Assembly (NCBI RefSeq): GCF_958445495.1
Contig: NZ_CAUCSQ010000064.1
Span: forward strand, 1-22,088
Origin: an uncultured Bacteroides sp.
Lineage (GTDB): Bacteria; Bacteroidota; Bacteroidia; Bacteroidales; Bacteroidaceae
Direction: 5' to 3'
Length of the DNA: 22,088 bases
The notes under the pieces are model-generated. The model did not search any database, had not been told where the DNA came from, and saw only the letters and a program-made list of their open reading frames with translations. Position 1 is the first letter of the stretch, and each line of letters starts with the position of its first letter. Of this stretch, positions 14,325-22,088 are shown in pieces. A program made the translations under genes and the position numbers.

Positions 14325-15509
14325 ATGAGAAAAGTGCTCTCTTTTTCGGGTTTCCTTATGTTGGGGCTTGTCGTGTCACAGTTTTTGCCGGTGGTGGTGG
14401 GAGAAGGTTACGGAGCTGTCAGGGCCGTATCAAATGTGTTGCTTTATATCTGTCTCGGATTTGTCATGATTAATGTGGGACGGGAGTTTGTGCTTGACAA
14501 GTCCCGGTGGAGGAGTTATGCCGAGGATTATTTTATCGCTATGGCTACCGCCGCTTTGCCCTGGTTCATGGTAGCTGTCTATTATGTGTTCGTATTGCTT
14601 CCGCCTGATTGCTGGGATAGCTGGGAGGCGTGGAAAGAGAATCTGCTGTTGAGCCGTTTTGCCGCCCCTACATCGGCGGGCATCTTGTTTACCATGCTGG
14701 CTGCCATCGGTTTGAAGTCCAGTTGGTTTTATAGGAAAATCCAGGTATTGGCTATTTTTGACGATTTGGATACGATTCTCCTGATGATTCCTCTCCAGGT
14801 TCTGATGATTGGGCTGCACTGGCAGTTGGTTATCGTGGCGGTGATTGTGTTCATGTTGTTGTCTGTCGGCTGGCGGCAGTTGGGCAGGTATGATTGGCGT
14901 CAGGACTGGAAGGCTGTCCTTTTCTATTCGGCAGTCATATTTCTGGTGACGCAGATGCTTTATCTCGGCAGCAGGGAGTTGTACGGGGAGGAGGGAAGCA
15001 TTCATATCGAGGTGTTGTTGCCGGCGTTTGTCTTGGGCATGGTTATGAAGCATAAGGAGCACGATACGCCTGTGGAACGCAGGGTTTCCACCGGTGTCTC
15101 TTTTTTGTTCATGTTTCTGGTGGGGATGAGCATGCCTCATTTTATTGGCGCCGGTTTTGCGGAGACGTCTATGGGGGCGCATTCTGTGACCGGTTCGCAG
15201 GAGATGATGCCGTGGGGGACGATTCTGTTCCATGTGGCGGTTGTCTCTTTATTGTCGAATGCGGGAAAGCTCTGCCCGGTGTTTTTTTACCGTGACCGGA
15301 AGTTGAGCGAGCGTCTGGCGCTTTCTATCGGTATGTTTACCAGGGGTGAGGTAGGGGCCGGGATTATTTTCATTGCGTTGGGATATAACTTGGGAGGGCC
15401 TGCGCTGGTTATCTCGGTGCTTACTTTGGTCTTGAACCTGATTTTGACAGGTGTTTTTGTGCTTTGGGTGAAGAGTCTGGCCTTGAGGAGTTATGCCGGT
15501 GAGGGGTAA
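14325..15509 (+). CDS. Cation/proton antiporter (Na+/H+ exchanger-like)
   Basis: This 394-residue inner-membrane protein has about 11-12 hydrophobic segments and the hallmarks of a monovalent cation/proton antiporter. The unwound-helix motif RFAAPTSAGILF is at 111-122, the paired acidic residues Asp146-Asp147 lie in AIFDDLDT (143-150), and a GEVGAGIIF helix near 340-350 resembles the late-TM glycine/acidic motif of this superfamily. The double-Asp motif is usually linked to electrogenic exchange. It would exchange Na+ (or K+) for H+ in ion and pH homeostasis. Own candidate promoter upstream and terminator at 15514-15549, so it is probably a single-gene unit. The exact subfamily and ion are not certain. 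Confidence 0.82.
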   Translation: MRKVLSFSGFLMLGLVVSQFLPVVVGEGYGAVRAVSNVLLYICLGFVMINVGREFVLDKSRWRSYAEDYFIAMATAALPWFMVAVYYVFVLLPPDCWDSWEAWKENLLLSRFAAPTSAGILFTMLAAIGLKSSWFYRKIQVLAIFDDLDTILLMIPLQVLMIGLHWQLVIVAVIVFMLLSVGWRQLGRYDWRQDWKAVLFYSAVIFLVTQMLYLGSRELYGEEGSIHIEVLLPAFVLGMVMKHKEHDTPVERRVSTGVSFLFMFLVGMSMPHFIGAGFAETSMGAHSVTGSQEMMPWGTILFHVAVVSLLSNAGKLCPVFFYRDRKLSERLALSIGMFTRGEVGAGIIFIALGYNLGGPALVISVLTLVLNLILTGVFVLWVKSLALRSYAGEG

Positions 15510-15513
15510 AGGC

Positions 15514-15549
15514 AGGCTGTCTCGTTTTTTGTTTTAAGACAGCCTTTTT
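15514..15549 (+). terminator. Intrinsic terminator after the antiporter gene
   Basis: AGGCTGTCT (15514-15522) and AGACAGCCT (15537-15545) form a perfect 9-bp stem with a T-rich 14-nt loop, followed by T to 15549. It starts 5 bp after the stop codon. The minus-strand reading has no U-tract, so it is not a good terminator for rmuC. Confidence 0.85.
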
Positions 15550-15564
15550 ACAGTCTCCTTTTTC

Positions 15565-16794
15565 TTATGGCTCGTCATCTATTCCGTCAATCGGTAAGAT
15601 TTTCCGGCTTTCCTCATGCGGCAACTGTTCCACTTGTCTGAGTTTGCGTTCGATGGCCCGTGTCCGTTTTCCCATTACCTCTTCGAGTTGGTCGCCGGCG
15701 CTTTGCAGGTTTTTCTGCACTTTCTCAAGCAGTCCTCCGAATTTGCCGAATTCTGTTTTTACGGCGCCCAGGACTGTCCATACTTCTCCCGTCCGTTTCT
15801 GGATTGCCAGCGTACGGAATCCCATTTGAAGGCTGTTCAGGATGGCACCCAGCGTGGTAGGTCCCGTGACGACGATTTTGTAGTCTCTTTGCAAGGTTTC
15901 TATCAGGCTGGTCCTTCGTATGATTTCGGCGTAGATGTTTTCGAAAGGGAGAAACATGATGGCGAAATCGGTGGTAAAAGGAGGGTCTACGTATTTGTCA
16001 TGGATGTCTTTCGCCATTCTTTTGACGGTGGTTTCCAGTTGTTTTCCAGAAGATTCCACCAACGCGGCGTCTCCAGCTTCAAAGGCGTCATAGTATTGTT
16101 CGTAGACGTCTTTGGGGAATTTGGCATCGATGGGCAGGTAGACGGTGCTGTTCGCATCATCCTTGCCCGGAAGCTTGATGGCGAACTCGACGAATTCCGT
16201 TCCGCTTTTCTTGGTCTTGACGTTGGCGTCGTATTGTTCCGGGCTCATCATCTGTTCCAGCAACGCACCCAGTTGGACTTCTCCGAACGTACCGCGCATT
16301 TTTACGTTGCTCAATACTTTTTTCAGTCCGCCTACGTCTTGTGCGAGCGATTTCATCTCTCCCAGGCCTTTCTGCACGTTTTCCAGTTGTGAACGGACAA
16401 TTTCAAACGATTGGCCGATGCGCTCGTTGAGTGTCTTTTGCAGCTTTTCCTCTACCATGTTCCGCATATCGTCCAGCCGTTTTTCCGTCGATTTCACCAA
16501 TAACTCCTGCTGACGTGCCATCATGTCGAATTTCTCGCGTTGCAGCTCTCCGGTAGTCATCATGTTCTTATGCAGGGCGTCCTGGAGTTGTCTTATGTTC
16601 TGGTTGAGCGTCTGGGTAATTTCCATGCGGAGTTCACGGATGCTGCTGTTCAGCTCTTCCCGGTTCTCCTGCATCTGCCGGCGCAGGGCGTCCTGCAACT
16701 GTTCCGCCTGTGTCCGGCTGTTGCCTTTCATTAGTGACAGTGCAATCAAGACGGTTACTGCCGCGGCGATGATAACAAGTAAAATCAGTTCCAT
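15565..16794 (-). CDS. rmuC: DNA recombination protein RmuC
   Basis: RmuC-family proteins limit rearrangements at inverted repeats and have a predicted nuclease-like core. This 409-residue copy has an N-terminal membrane anchor (about residues 2-21), a long coiled coil (about 26-155) and the RmuC core with RGTFGEVQLGALLE (167-180), YLPIDAKFPKD (219-229, including the probable catalytic Asp and Lys) and VTGPTTLGAILNSLQMGF. The frame can be extended one codon to a TTG at 16797, but the ATG at 16794 is the natural start: it shares its A with the map stop codon (TGATG), which suggests translational coupling to map. The C-terminal end is acidic. Confidence 0.93.
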   Translation of the reverse strand: MELILLVIIAAAVTVLIALSLMKGNSRTQAEQLQDALRRQMQENREELNSSIRELRMEITQTLNQNIRQLQDALHKNMMTTGELQREKFDMMARQQELLVKSTEKRLDDMRNMVEEKLQKTLNERIGQSFEIVRSQLENVQKGLGEMKSLAQDVGGLKKVLSNVKMRGTFGEVQLGALLEQMMSPEQYDANVKTKKSGTEFVEFAIKLPGKDDANSTVYLPIDAKFPKDVYEQYYDAFEAGDAALVESSGKQLETTVKRMAKDIHDKYVDPPFTTDFAIMFLPFENIYAEIIRRTSLIETLQRDYKIVVTGPTTLGAILNSLQMGFRTLAIQKRTGEVWTVLGAVKTEFGKFGGLLEKVQKNLQSAGDQLEEVMGKRTRAIERKLRQVEQLPHEESRKILPIDGIDDEP

Positions 16795-17648
16795 CAATAG
16801 GTCAGAATTTCATTTCCGGTTTCGGTAATCAGAATCATGTTTTCCCATTGGGCGGAAGGAAGCCCGTCGTCGGTGCAGACCGTCCATCCGTCGGCTTCGT
16901 CAACGAATACTTCATAGGTTCCCATGTTAATCATCGGTTCGATGGTGAAAGTCATTCCCGGCACAATCACCATGCCTGTGCCTCTGCGCCCGAAATGCTC
17001 TACATCCGGCGCTTCATGGAATTTCATGCCTACGCCGTGTCCGCAAAGGTCGCGTACGACACTGTATCCGTTCTTTTCGGCGTGTTCCTGGATGGCCGCG
17101 CCTACGTCTCCCAGTTGTTTCCAGGGCTGTGCGGCGGCAATGCCGATTTCCATGCATTCTTTGGTGACTTGCACCAGCCTGCGCATTTCCGGGCTTACGT
17201 CCCCTATCATGAACATGCGGGAGGCATCGGAGAAATATCCTTTATAAATGGTGGAGACGTCTACATTGATGATGTCTCCGCTTTTAAGAATCTCGTTTTT
17301 GTTCGGTATCCCGTGGCACACTACGTCATTGATGCTCGTACATACGCTTTTGGGGAATCCTTCGTAGTTGAGCGGGGCGGGGATAGCTCCGTGGGCGGTT
17401 GTGAAGTCATAGACCAGTACGTCAATCTCTTCGGTGGACATGCCTTCACGGATATTCTCCGAGATGTAGTCCAGCAATGCGGTGTTGATTTTGGCGCTTT
17501 CACGGATTCCTTCCAGTTGTTCGGGGGTACGGAGTACTTTACGTGGCGGCAGCTTATAACCTTGTTTCCTGTATTTCTGTATTTTTTCTTCTACTTCGGC
17601 CGGATAATTGGAGGGGGTAAACCGGAATCCCTTGATAAAATTTTTCAT
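16794..17648 (-). CDS. map: Methionine aminopeptidase, type I
   Basis: Map removes the initiator Met from nascent proteins in the cytoplasm. The 284-residue product carries His112 (CHGIPN) and the five metal ligands Asp130 (NVDVS), Asp141 (FSDAS), His204 (GHGVG), Glu237 (TIEP) and Glu269 (SAQWEN). The last motif is usually SAQxEHT; here the residue after the ligand is Asn. About 38 residues precede the family's usual start; this extension (with TPSNYPAEVEEKI and a YKLPPRKVL stretch) has no Cys/His zinc-binding pattern. It is the promoter-proximal gene of the map-rmuC pair. Members of the Bacteroidales often have another map in the ribosomal-protein cluster, so this may be a second copy (inference). 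Confidence 0.95.
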   Translation of the reverse strand: MKNFIKGFRFTPSNYPAEVEEKIQKYRKQGYKLPPRKVLRTPEQLEGIRESAKINTALLDYISENIREGMSTEEIDVLVYDFTTAHGAIPAPLNYEGFPKSVCTSINDVVCHGIPNKNEILKSGDIINVDVSTIYKGYFSDASRMFMIGDVSPEMRRLVQVTKECMEIGIAAAQPWKQLGDVGAAIQEHAEKNGYSVVRDLCGHGVGMKFHEAPDVEHFGRRGTGMVIVPGMTFTIEPMINMGTYEVFVDEADGWTVCTDDGLPSAQWENMILITETGNEILTY

Positions 17649-17677
17649 TGTACTGTGATATTTTTATAATCGTATGA

Positions 17678-17685
17678 CAAAGGTA
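17678..17685 (-). promoter_or_regulatory. -7 element for map-rmuC
   Basis: Read on the minus strand it is TACCTTTG, an exact TAnnTTTG match, 29 bp upstream of the map ATG. It predicts a leader of just over 20 nt. Confidence 0.55.
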
Positions 17686-17912
17686 GAGAATAAAATGAAA
17701 GAATATGCTTTCTTGCCGTCTAAAACTTTTCACGAAAATCCCTGTGCGTCCGGAATGTCGGATGAAGGCTGCCCGTTTTTTCTCTTTTTGTCGGATTGTC
17801 GTGCCGGCATTTGGAACAATAAAGAATATTTAAGCGTACGTTAGAAAAAAATAACTAGATATTTATATGAAAAAAGTGAACAATAAATATTAATAAATAC
17901 AGAGAATATAAC
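17686..17912. other. AT-rich divergent intergenic region
   Basis: Between map and the lipoprotein gene there is no supportable gene. A small hairpin GAAAG-AATATG-CTTTC lies at 17697-17712, a TGCCGGCA palindrome near 17804, and CGTACG near 17836. The part from about 17845 on is more than three-quarters A+T, as is common before a Bacteroidales promoter. No tRNA or riboswitch-like structure was recognised. Confidence 0.4.
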
Positions 17913-17920
17913 TACATTTG
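17913..17920 (+). promoter_or_regulatory. -7 element for the lipoprotein-OmpA unit
   Basis: TACATTTG is an exact consensus match, 77 bp before the chosen ATG, giving a leader of about 70 nt. A -33 TTTG is not evident in the AT-rich upstream sequence. Confidence 0.55.
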
Positions 17921-17996
17921 CCCGTTGTAATGGGAAATATTATTTAAAACAAAACGTTATTTATAGTGGGAAATTTTTTACAAAACCTTGGAAATT

Positions 17997-20675
17997 ATGG
18001 GGTATAGGAAGATTTATTTGATTATGGCTATCTTTTTAGCCGGGAGCAGCCAGGTCTTGATGACGAGCTGCCAAAAGGATTATGATGGGCAGATTGAAAT
18101 TCTGCGGAATCAGATTGAGAGCGGTAACATTAATTTAGACAATCTGCTGGAGAAAGTGGCGCTGATTGAGAAACAGATTGAGACTCTTCAGGAAGCGGCG
18201 CAGGAACATGCGGAGTTGAATGAGAAAATCGACGGGCTGGTCGAGGACTTGTCGGCGACTAAAACAGAACTGGAAGGCAGGATAGCCGAATTGCAGAAGG
18301 CTATGAATGAGAATGATTTGGCTGTCAGGGAGCTGATAGAGGAGGCGAAGCAAGAGTTCGATATCAAATTGGCGGAGCTGTCAGGGCGTATCGACACGGA
18401 GATTTCCGCGAAGTACAATGAACTGGACGGCCGTATCAGGAAATTAGAGGAGCAATTTGAATCGTTGCAGGAGAAGCAGGAGGCGACTGCCCAGGCTATC
18501 AGCGGTTTGAAGGAAGAGATTGCCCGCCTGGAAGGGTCGCAACAGGAAGAGAAAGAGAAGCTGGAAAATGCGCTGAAGGAGTTGGAGACGTTGGATGTGA
18601 AGCTGACAAACAGCATTGAGGGCATTCAGACGCAGATTGACGCGCTGGAACAGGCTGCCAAGGAAAACGCAGCCAATCTCGACGAGTTGCGTGAAGAGAC
18701 GGCCCGCCGGATTACGGATTTGAAGGAAGAGGTGGACAGCCGGATTGTAAGCATTAATGCGGAGCTGGAAGGGCTGTCGGTTTCGGTAAGGGAGTTACAG
18801 GAGACCGTCAGGAACCTGAATACCCGCTATGACCGGTTGGATGAGCGCCTCGACAATCTGATTAAAAGCTATGACAGGCAGCTTGAAGAAATCTGGGATG
18901 CCATTGGAGAAGGAGACGGTTCAGAGGAGTTGTTTCGGCTGGTGGAGACGCTGCGGAATGATTTGAATGAATTGCAGGGGAAGGTGAACGAGCTTAATGA
19001 GAAGTATCTGAATATGGAAGCGTTGTATGGCAGGGTGGAAAACATCGAGGAGATTGTTGCCGAGCATACGCAACGCATTCGTAGCCTGGAAGAAGAATTG
19101 GCGGAGCTCGGTCTGCTGGTAAGCAATCTGGAAAATCAGATAAAGGACATGAAGAGTGTTTATGACGCTCTTATCGACGATATCCAAGACCGGCTTGAGG
19201 CTCTTGAATCCGGCGGTGTGCCGCCTGCGGATTTGAGTGAGATGAAGCGGATGTTGAAAGAGCTGCAGGAGAAGGTGGACGGAAGCATCAATGATATTCT
19301 CGCTCTCAAGGACAATCAGGAACAACAGGCGAAGTTATTGAGTGAGCTTGAGGATAAGGTCAGCACTTATTTCCTTTCGTTGAATGAAAATTACAGGATA
19401 CTGACGGGACGTGTAGATGAGATATACGATATGGTGCAGGATGCCTTGTCGAAGATTCCTGATTTGGGCCCGTTGCAGGAGGCTGTCCTGGAGAACAAGA
19501 AAAATATCTTCGATTTGCAGAACAGGATTAAGGAACTGAGCGGTGAGATGGACGGTTTTGTCACAATCGAGGAAACAGAGGCAATGCTGGATGAATATTA
19601 TGATAAGGAGCAGATAAATGCGATGTTCGGTGAAGTGTATGGGAAACTGAACGACGTGCCGAACAGAGATGAGATGGAGAAGCTGGTTGAAACGGCGACC
19701 GGAGAGCTCAGGAAGGAACTGGAGGCGATGCAGCAGGATATAACGGCATTGCAGGAGAGGTGTACCGCATTGGAAGAGAAGGTAGACCGGCTGTTCAACC
19801 GGATACAGAGTATGGTGATTATTCCGGAATACAGCTCCAGCGGGGAAGTGGCGTTAAGGCCGGTGACCGGCAATGAATATCTGTTGGCGGTAAATGTGAA
19901 GGTCAATCCTGCCGGTACGGTAGGGGATATCCTCAATTTGAAGAATTACATCCGCATTGATTCGAGGGAAGCGATTCCTACCCGTGCGGCGGGTGACGCC
20001 GGACCGGTATTTACCGTGAAGGAGGCGTTCTTGAAAGATGCACAACAGGGCATATTCACAGTTAAGGCTACTTGCCGGTTGCTGCAAACTGACCCGGATA
20101 CACAGATATTGCCGTTTACGGTGGCTGTCGAGTTCAGCAATAGCGACAACGACCGTTCGACGGATTACGTGGGAGTACGTTTTGTTCCGGCAACGAGCGA
20201 GGACCAGAGCAGGTATGAGTTCAGTGCCGGCGGAGAAGTTTTGAAAACGAGAGATGATTTGGGCTTGAGCGGCTTTTCGGAAGAGGATATTTATGAACGT
20301 GCCGTTCTGGGCGAGGTGAATAATAATGGGAGCAAGGTTGTCCAGATTATAGGCAGCGCTCCTGTTTTTGAGGAGGTTGTAGTGGGGACTTCGAACGAAA
20401 TCGGGGAGAATAAGGAGATTCCGGTGTTTTACAGTTTGGCGGCTATCTATGATTTGCAGGGAAACTCCAAGTTGGATTTGGTGAACTATATACAGGTGGA
20501 CGCATACACGGGCGCGCTTTCCATGAAGGCTGACCTGACTCCGCAGGTGACTACTTCAAGCCTGGAAGGCTATAAGGTGGTTATAAAGCTGCAAGCCCGT
20601 AAAGACGGGATTGATTTCGGGCTTCCTGCTTATATCTGTGTAGAGTTGCAAAATAAAACCGGTAACAACATCTAA
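17997..20675 (+). CDS. Very long coiled-coil lipoprotein with a C-terminal beta head
   Basis: I do not know a named homologue. A signal peptide (residues 1-24) ends at a lipobox-like LMTSC with Cys25 as the lipidated residue; the following QKDYD is acidic at +3 and +5, loosely like Bacteroidetes surface-export signals. Residues ~28-607 are rich in Glu, Lys, Leu and Gln with heptad spacing: an almost continuous coiled coil with breaks near 303-309 (GEGDGSE), 406-412 (GGVPPAD) and 488-493. A YDKEQINAMF stretch (535-544) recalls phage tail-fibre repeats. Residues ~608-892 are beta-rich and seem to hold two related modules, each with an LxLxNYIxxD motif (646-655, 826-835). The IQSMVIIPEY junction (603-612) resembles other Bacteroidales lipoproteins. 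A TTG start at 17988 is possible but the ATG is better. It is followed by an ompA-like gene 13 bp on. Confidence 0.85.
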   Translation: MGYRKIYLIMAIFLAGSSQVLMTSCQKDYDGQIEILRNQIESGNINLDNLLEKVALIEKQIETLQEAAQEHAELNEKIDGLVEDLSATKTELEGRIAELQKAMNENDLAVRELIEEAKQEFDIKLAELSGRIDTEISAKYNELDGRIRKLEEQFESLQEKQEATAQAISGLKEEIARLEGSQQEEKEKLENALKELETLDVKLTNSIEGIQTQIDALEQAAKENAANLDELREETARRITDLKEEVDSRIVSINAELEGLSVSVRELQETVRNLNTRYDRLDERLDNLIKSYDRQLEEIWDAIGEGDGSEELFRLVETLRNDLNELQGKVNELNEKYLNMEALYGRVENIEEIVAEHTQRIRSLEEELAELGLLVSNLENQIKDMKSVYDALIDDIQDRLEALESGGVPPADLSEMKRMLKELQEKVDGSINDILALKDNQEQQAKLLSELEDKVSTYFLSLNENYRILTGRVDEIYDMVQDALSKIPDLGPLQEAVLENKKNIFDLQNRIKELSGEMDGFVTIEETEAMLDEYYDKEQINAMFGEVYGKLNDVPNRDEMEKLVETATGELRKELEAMQQDITALQERCTALEEKVDRLFNRIQSMVIIPEYSSSGEVALRPVTGNEYLLAVNVKVNPAGTVGDILNLKNYIRIDSREAIPTRAAGDAGPVFTVKEAFLKDAQQGIFTVKATCRLLQTDPDTQILPFTVAVEFSNSDNDRSTDYVGVRFVPATSEDQSRYEFSAGGEVLKTRDDLGLSGFSEEDIYERAVLGEVNNNGSKVVQIIGSAPVFEEVVVGTSNEIGENKEIPVFYSLAAIYDLQGNSKLDLVNYIQVDAYTGALSMKADLTPQVTTSSLEGYKVVIKLQARKDGIDFGLPAYICVELQNKTGNNI

Positions 20676-20688
20676 ATTCGCGCGTTAT

Positions 20689-21966
20689 ATGAAGTCATTG
20701 AAATATATTATCGCCGGTTCATGCCTGGTATTCCTGTCGGGCATGGAAATCACGGCGCAGGAGATTGTCAAGGTGGATGATCCGTGGAAAGATTATCCCG
20801 ACAAACAAACATTATACAACGATTATTCGCGGTGGAGTGTCGGCATGAATATCGGAATGCCGTTTTACGCGGGTGACTTCCGCTCTGTGAGCCGGGGAAA
20901 TGATAATTGGACGGGTTTCACGTTCGGATTGCAAGGCGGCTATCAGTTCAACCCTATTTTCGGTGCGCGGCTTTCCGTTGATTACGGCACGAACCGCGCC
21001 GGTTCGCAACGGCATGAGGATAATTTTGTGCTGTTGCCCGACGGCAGCAGTTATTACAATGTGGACTTTCCTGCCGGGGCCGCTTATTACAGGGATTTGT
21101 ACGCTTCGGTTCATTCTTGGAATATCGGACTGAATGCCGAGGTGAATTTGCTCAATCTCTTCCGGCGCAGTGACGGCGACCGTCGTTGGGGGGTAATCTT
21201 AGCGCCGGGCATTTATTTGCAGAAATTCTCATCGACCGTCAAGAGTAGGGCTGACGACCGGCAGTTTGCCGATAAGCTCGGCAATAAGCCTAATATAGGG
21301 CTGGGCGGCGACCTTTCCGTGCGTTATCGTATCAACCCTCATTTTGACGTACAGTTGAAAGGGGGTATGATTTGGATTGACAACCGGGATTTCGACGGTA
21401 TCAGTTCTGCCAACACCACTAAACATAACAGCATGGTAACCGTACAAGCCGGCCTTGTGTGGAAGATAGGAAACGGAAAGGGACGCAAGAAAGACAATTT
21501 GATGTATGCGCCGGGTTATCTGCCGATGTGGAAGCGTGCGACGAGAACTGTGACGAAGGTTATCCGCGATACAGTCTATATAGAAAAGAAGGTGATTGAG
21601 AAGTCGCCGGAGGTTGTGGTTGTGAAAGGATTCCCGAAAGAATTGCCTGCCGTATATTTCGAACGGGGCAAATGGAAACTGGATACGGACAAGTATGCCC
21701 GTGAGCTTTTCACCATAGCTAAGGCGTTGAAAGAAAATCCGGACGTGGAGATTGATATTTACGGTTATGCCGACCACACCGGCGGTGAGGCGATTAACAA
21801 AAAGATTACCTTGAAGCGGGCCGAGGCTTTGAAGAAGTGGCTGGTGCGTGTGGGCATCGAGAAGGAGAGGATGCATACGTTCGGCTTGGGTAAGGACATG
21901 ACTATCGAAAAATCATTGAGGTACTCGGTTAAAGCCCGCCGGTCGGAAGTGAAAGACAGGAAATGA
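20689..21966 (+). CDS. Outer-membrane protein with N-terminal barrel and C-terminal OmpA domain
   Basis: A signal peptide ends near ITA-Q (residues 23/24). Residues ~45-262 alternate hydrophobic and polar residues with many Gly and aromatic positions (e.g. FTFGLQGGYQF, WGVILAPGIYLQ, VTVQAGLVW), consistent with an 8-strand-like outer-membrane barrel. A linker with TVYIEKKVIEK follows, then an OmpA-like peptidoglycan-binding domain (about 319-415): IDIYGYADHTGG carries Asp362, and NKKITLKRAEALKKWL carries Arg378, the two residues that bind diaminopimelate in the family; ARRSEV stands in for the usual NRRVE. It starts 13 bp after the coiled-coil lipoprotein, so the two are almost certainly co-transcribed and likely act together, one anchoring the other to wall and membrane (inference). 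Confidence 0.88.
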   Translation: MKSLKYIIAGSCLVFLSGMEITAQEIVKVDDPWKDYPDKQTLYNDYSRWSVGMNIGMPFYAGDFRSVSRGNDNWTGFTFGLQGGYQFNPIFGARLSVDYGTNRAGSQRHEDNFVLLPDGSSYYNVDFPAGAAYYRDLYASVHSWNIGLNAEVNLLNLFRRSDGDRRWGVILAPGIYLQKFSSTVKSRADDRQFADKLGNKPNIGLGGDLSVRYRINPHFDVQLKGGMIWIDNRDFDGISSANTTKHNSMVTVQAGLVWKIGNGKGRKKDNLMYAPGYLPMWKRATRTVTKVIRDTVYIEKKVIEKSPEVVVVKGFPKELPAVYFERGKWKLDTDKYARELFTIAKALKENPDVEIDIYGYADHTGGEAINKKITLKRAEALKKWLVRVGIEKERMHTFGLGKDMTIEKSLRYSVKARRSEVKDRK

Positions 21967-22037
21967 GGCTTGGATTCATGAGTATCCGGCACGGATGGGG
22001 TATGGAATGAAAAGAAGCTGTCCCGGAATAGAAAAAA

Positions 22038-22088
22038 TGAAGTGACCCCAAAAAGTTGGACATGTTAAACATTATCCCGTAATAGAAA
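22038..22088. mobile_element. Probable end of an IS3-family insertion sequence (continues outside window)
   Basis: TGAAGTGACCCC followed by AAAAAGTTGGACA (22038-22062) looks like the terminal inverted repeat of IS3-family elements of the IS150 type, which commonly begin TG and contain CCCCAAAAAGTTGGACA. The element would start here and run to the right. A 14-mer TCCCGGAATAGAAA (22021-22034) recurs with one change as TCCCGTAATAGAAA (22075-22088). No transposase is visible because the window ends. Confidence 0.5.

Noticed and set aside
14430..15233. 267-codon minus-strand frame opposite the antiporter gene
   Set aside because: Same shadow effect: a His/Arg/Gln-rich product opposite a well-supported transporter.

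Overview
The window looks like a chromosomal stretch of a Bacteroides-type member of the Bacteroidales. The evidence is the recurrent Bacteroidetes -7 promoter motif TAnnTTTG just upstream of most transcription units, the near absence of Shine-Dalgarno sites, moderate GC content, and proteins with Bacteroidales character: the divergent YebC N-terminus, a small winged-helix protein, and a coiled-coil lipoprotein paired with an OmpA-like protein. I do not assign a species.

Layout from left to right. The window opens in the last ~50 codons of an unrecognised + strand gene, followed by galE (UDP-glucose 4-epimerase) behind a good promoter. A 444-bp gap after galE holds inverted repeats and a strong terminator-like hairpin. 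ispE (minus) and dnaB (plus) diverge from a short shared region; dnaB has a hairpin at the very start of its leader. The + strand unit pheT - yebC-like - TSCPD gene ends in a clear intrinsic terminator. A T/G-rich gap with an ~90-bp duplication then precedes an Nramp metal transporter (mntH) and exonuclease III. A yjbQ-family gene on the minus strand diverges from a C_GCAxxG_C_C redox-family gene across overlapping promoters. These are followed by a 66-residue winged-helix protein, lepA, and a cation/proton antiporter, the last three separated by well-formed hairpin terminators. rmuC and map lie on the minus strand and overlap by one base (map first).

Divergent from map, after 348 bp of AT-rich DNA, is a two-gene unit: an 892-residue lipoprotein whose residues ~28-607 are almost continuous heptad-repeat sequence, and 13 bp later an OmpA-family protein with an N-terminal barrel and a C-terminal peptidoglycan-binding domain. 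This pair has no function I can name and is the best candidate for an undescribed system. The last ~50 bases look like the terminus of an IS3-family insertion sequence running off the window.

Most of the window is core housekeeping: translation (pheT, yebC, lepA, map), replication and repair (dnaB, xth, rmuC), isoprenoid and sugar-nucleotide metabolism (ispE, galE), and ion transport (mntH, antiporter). The accessory or unusual content is in the 3' intergenic repeat regions, the lipoprotein/OmpA pair and the IS end.
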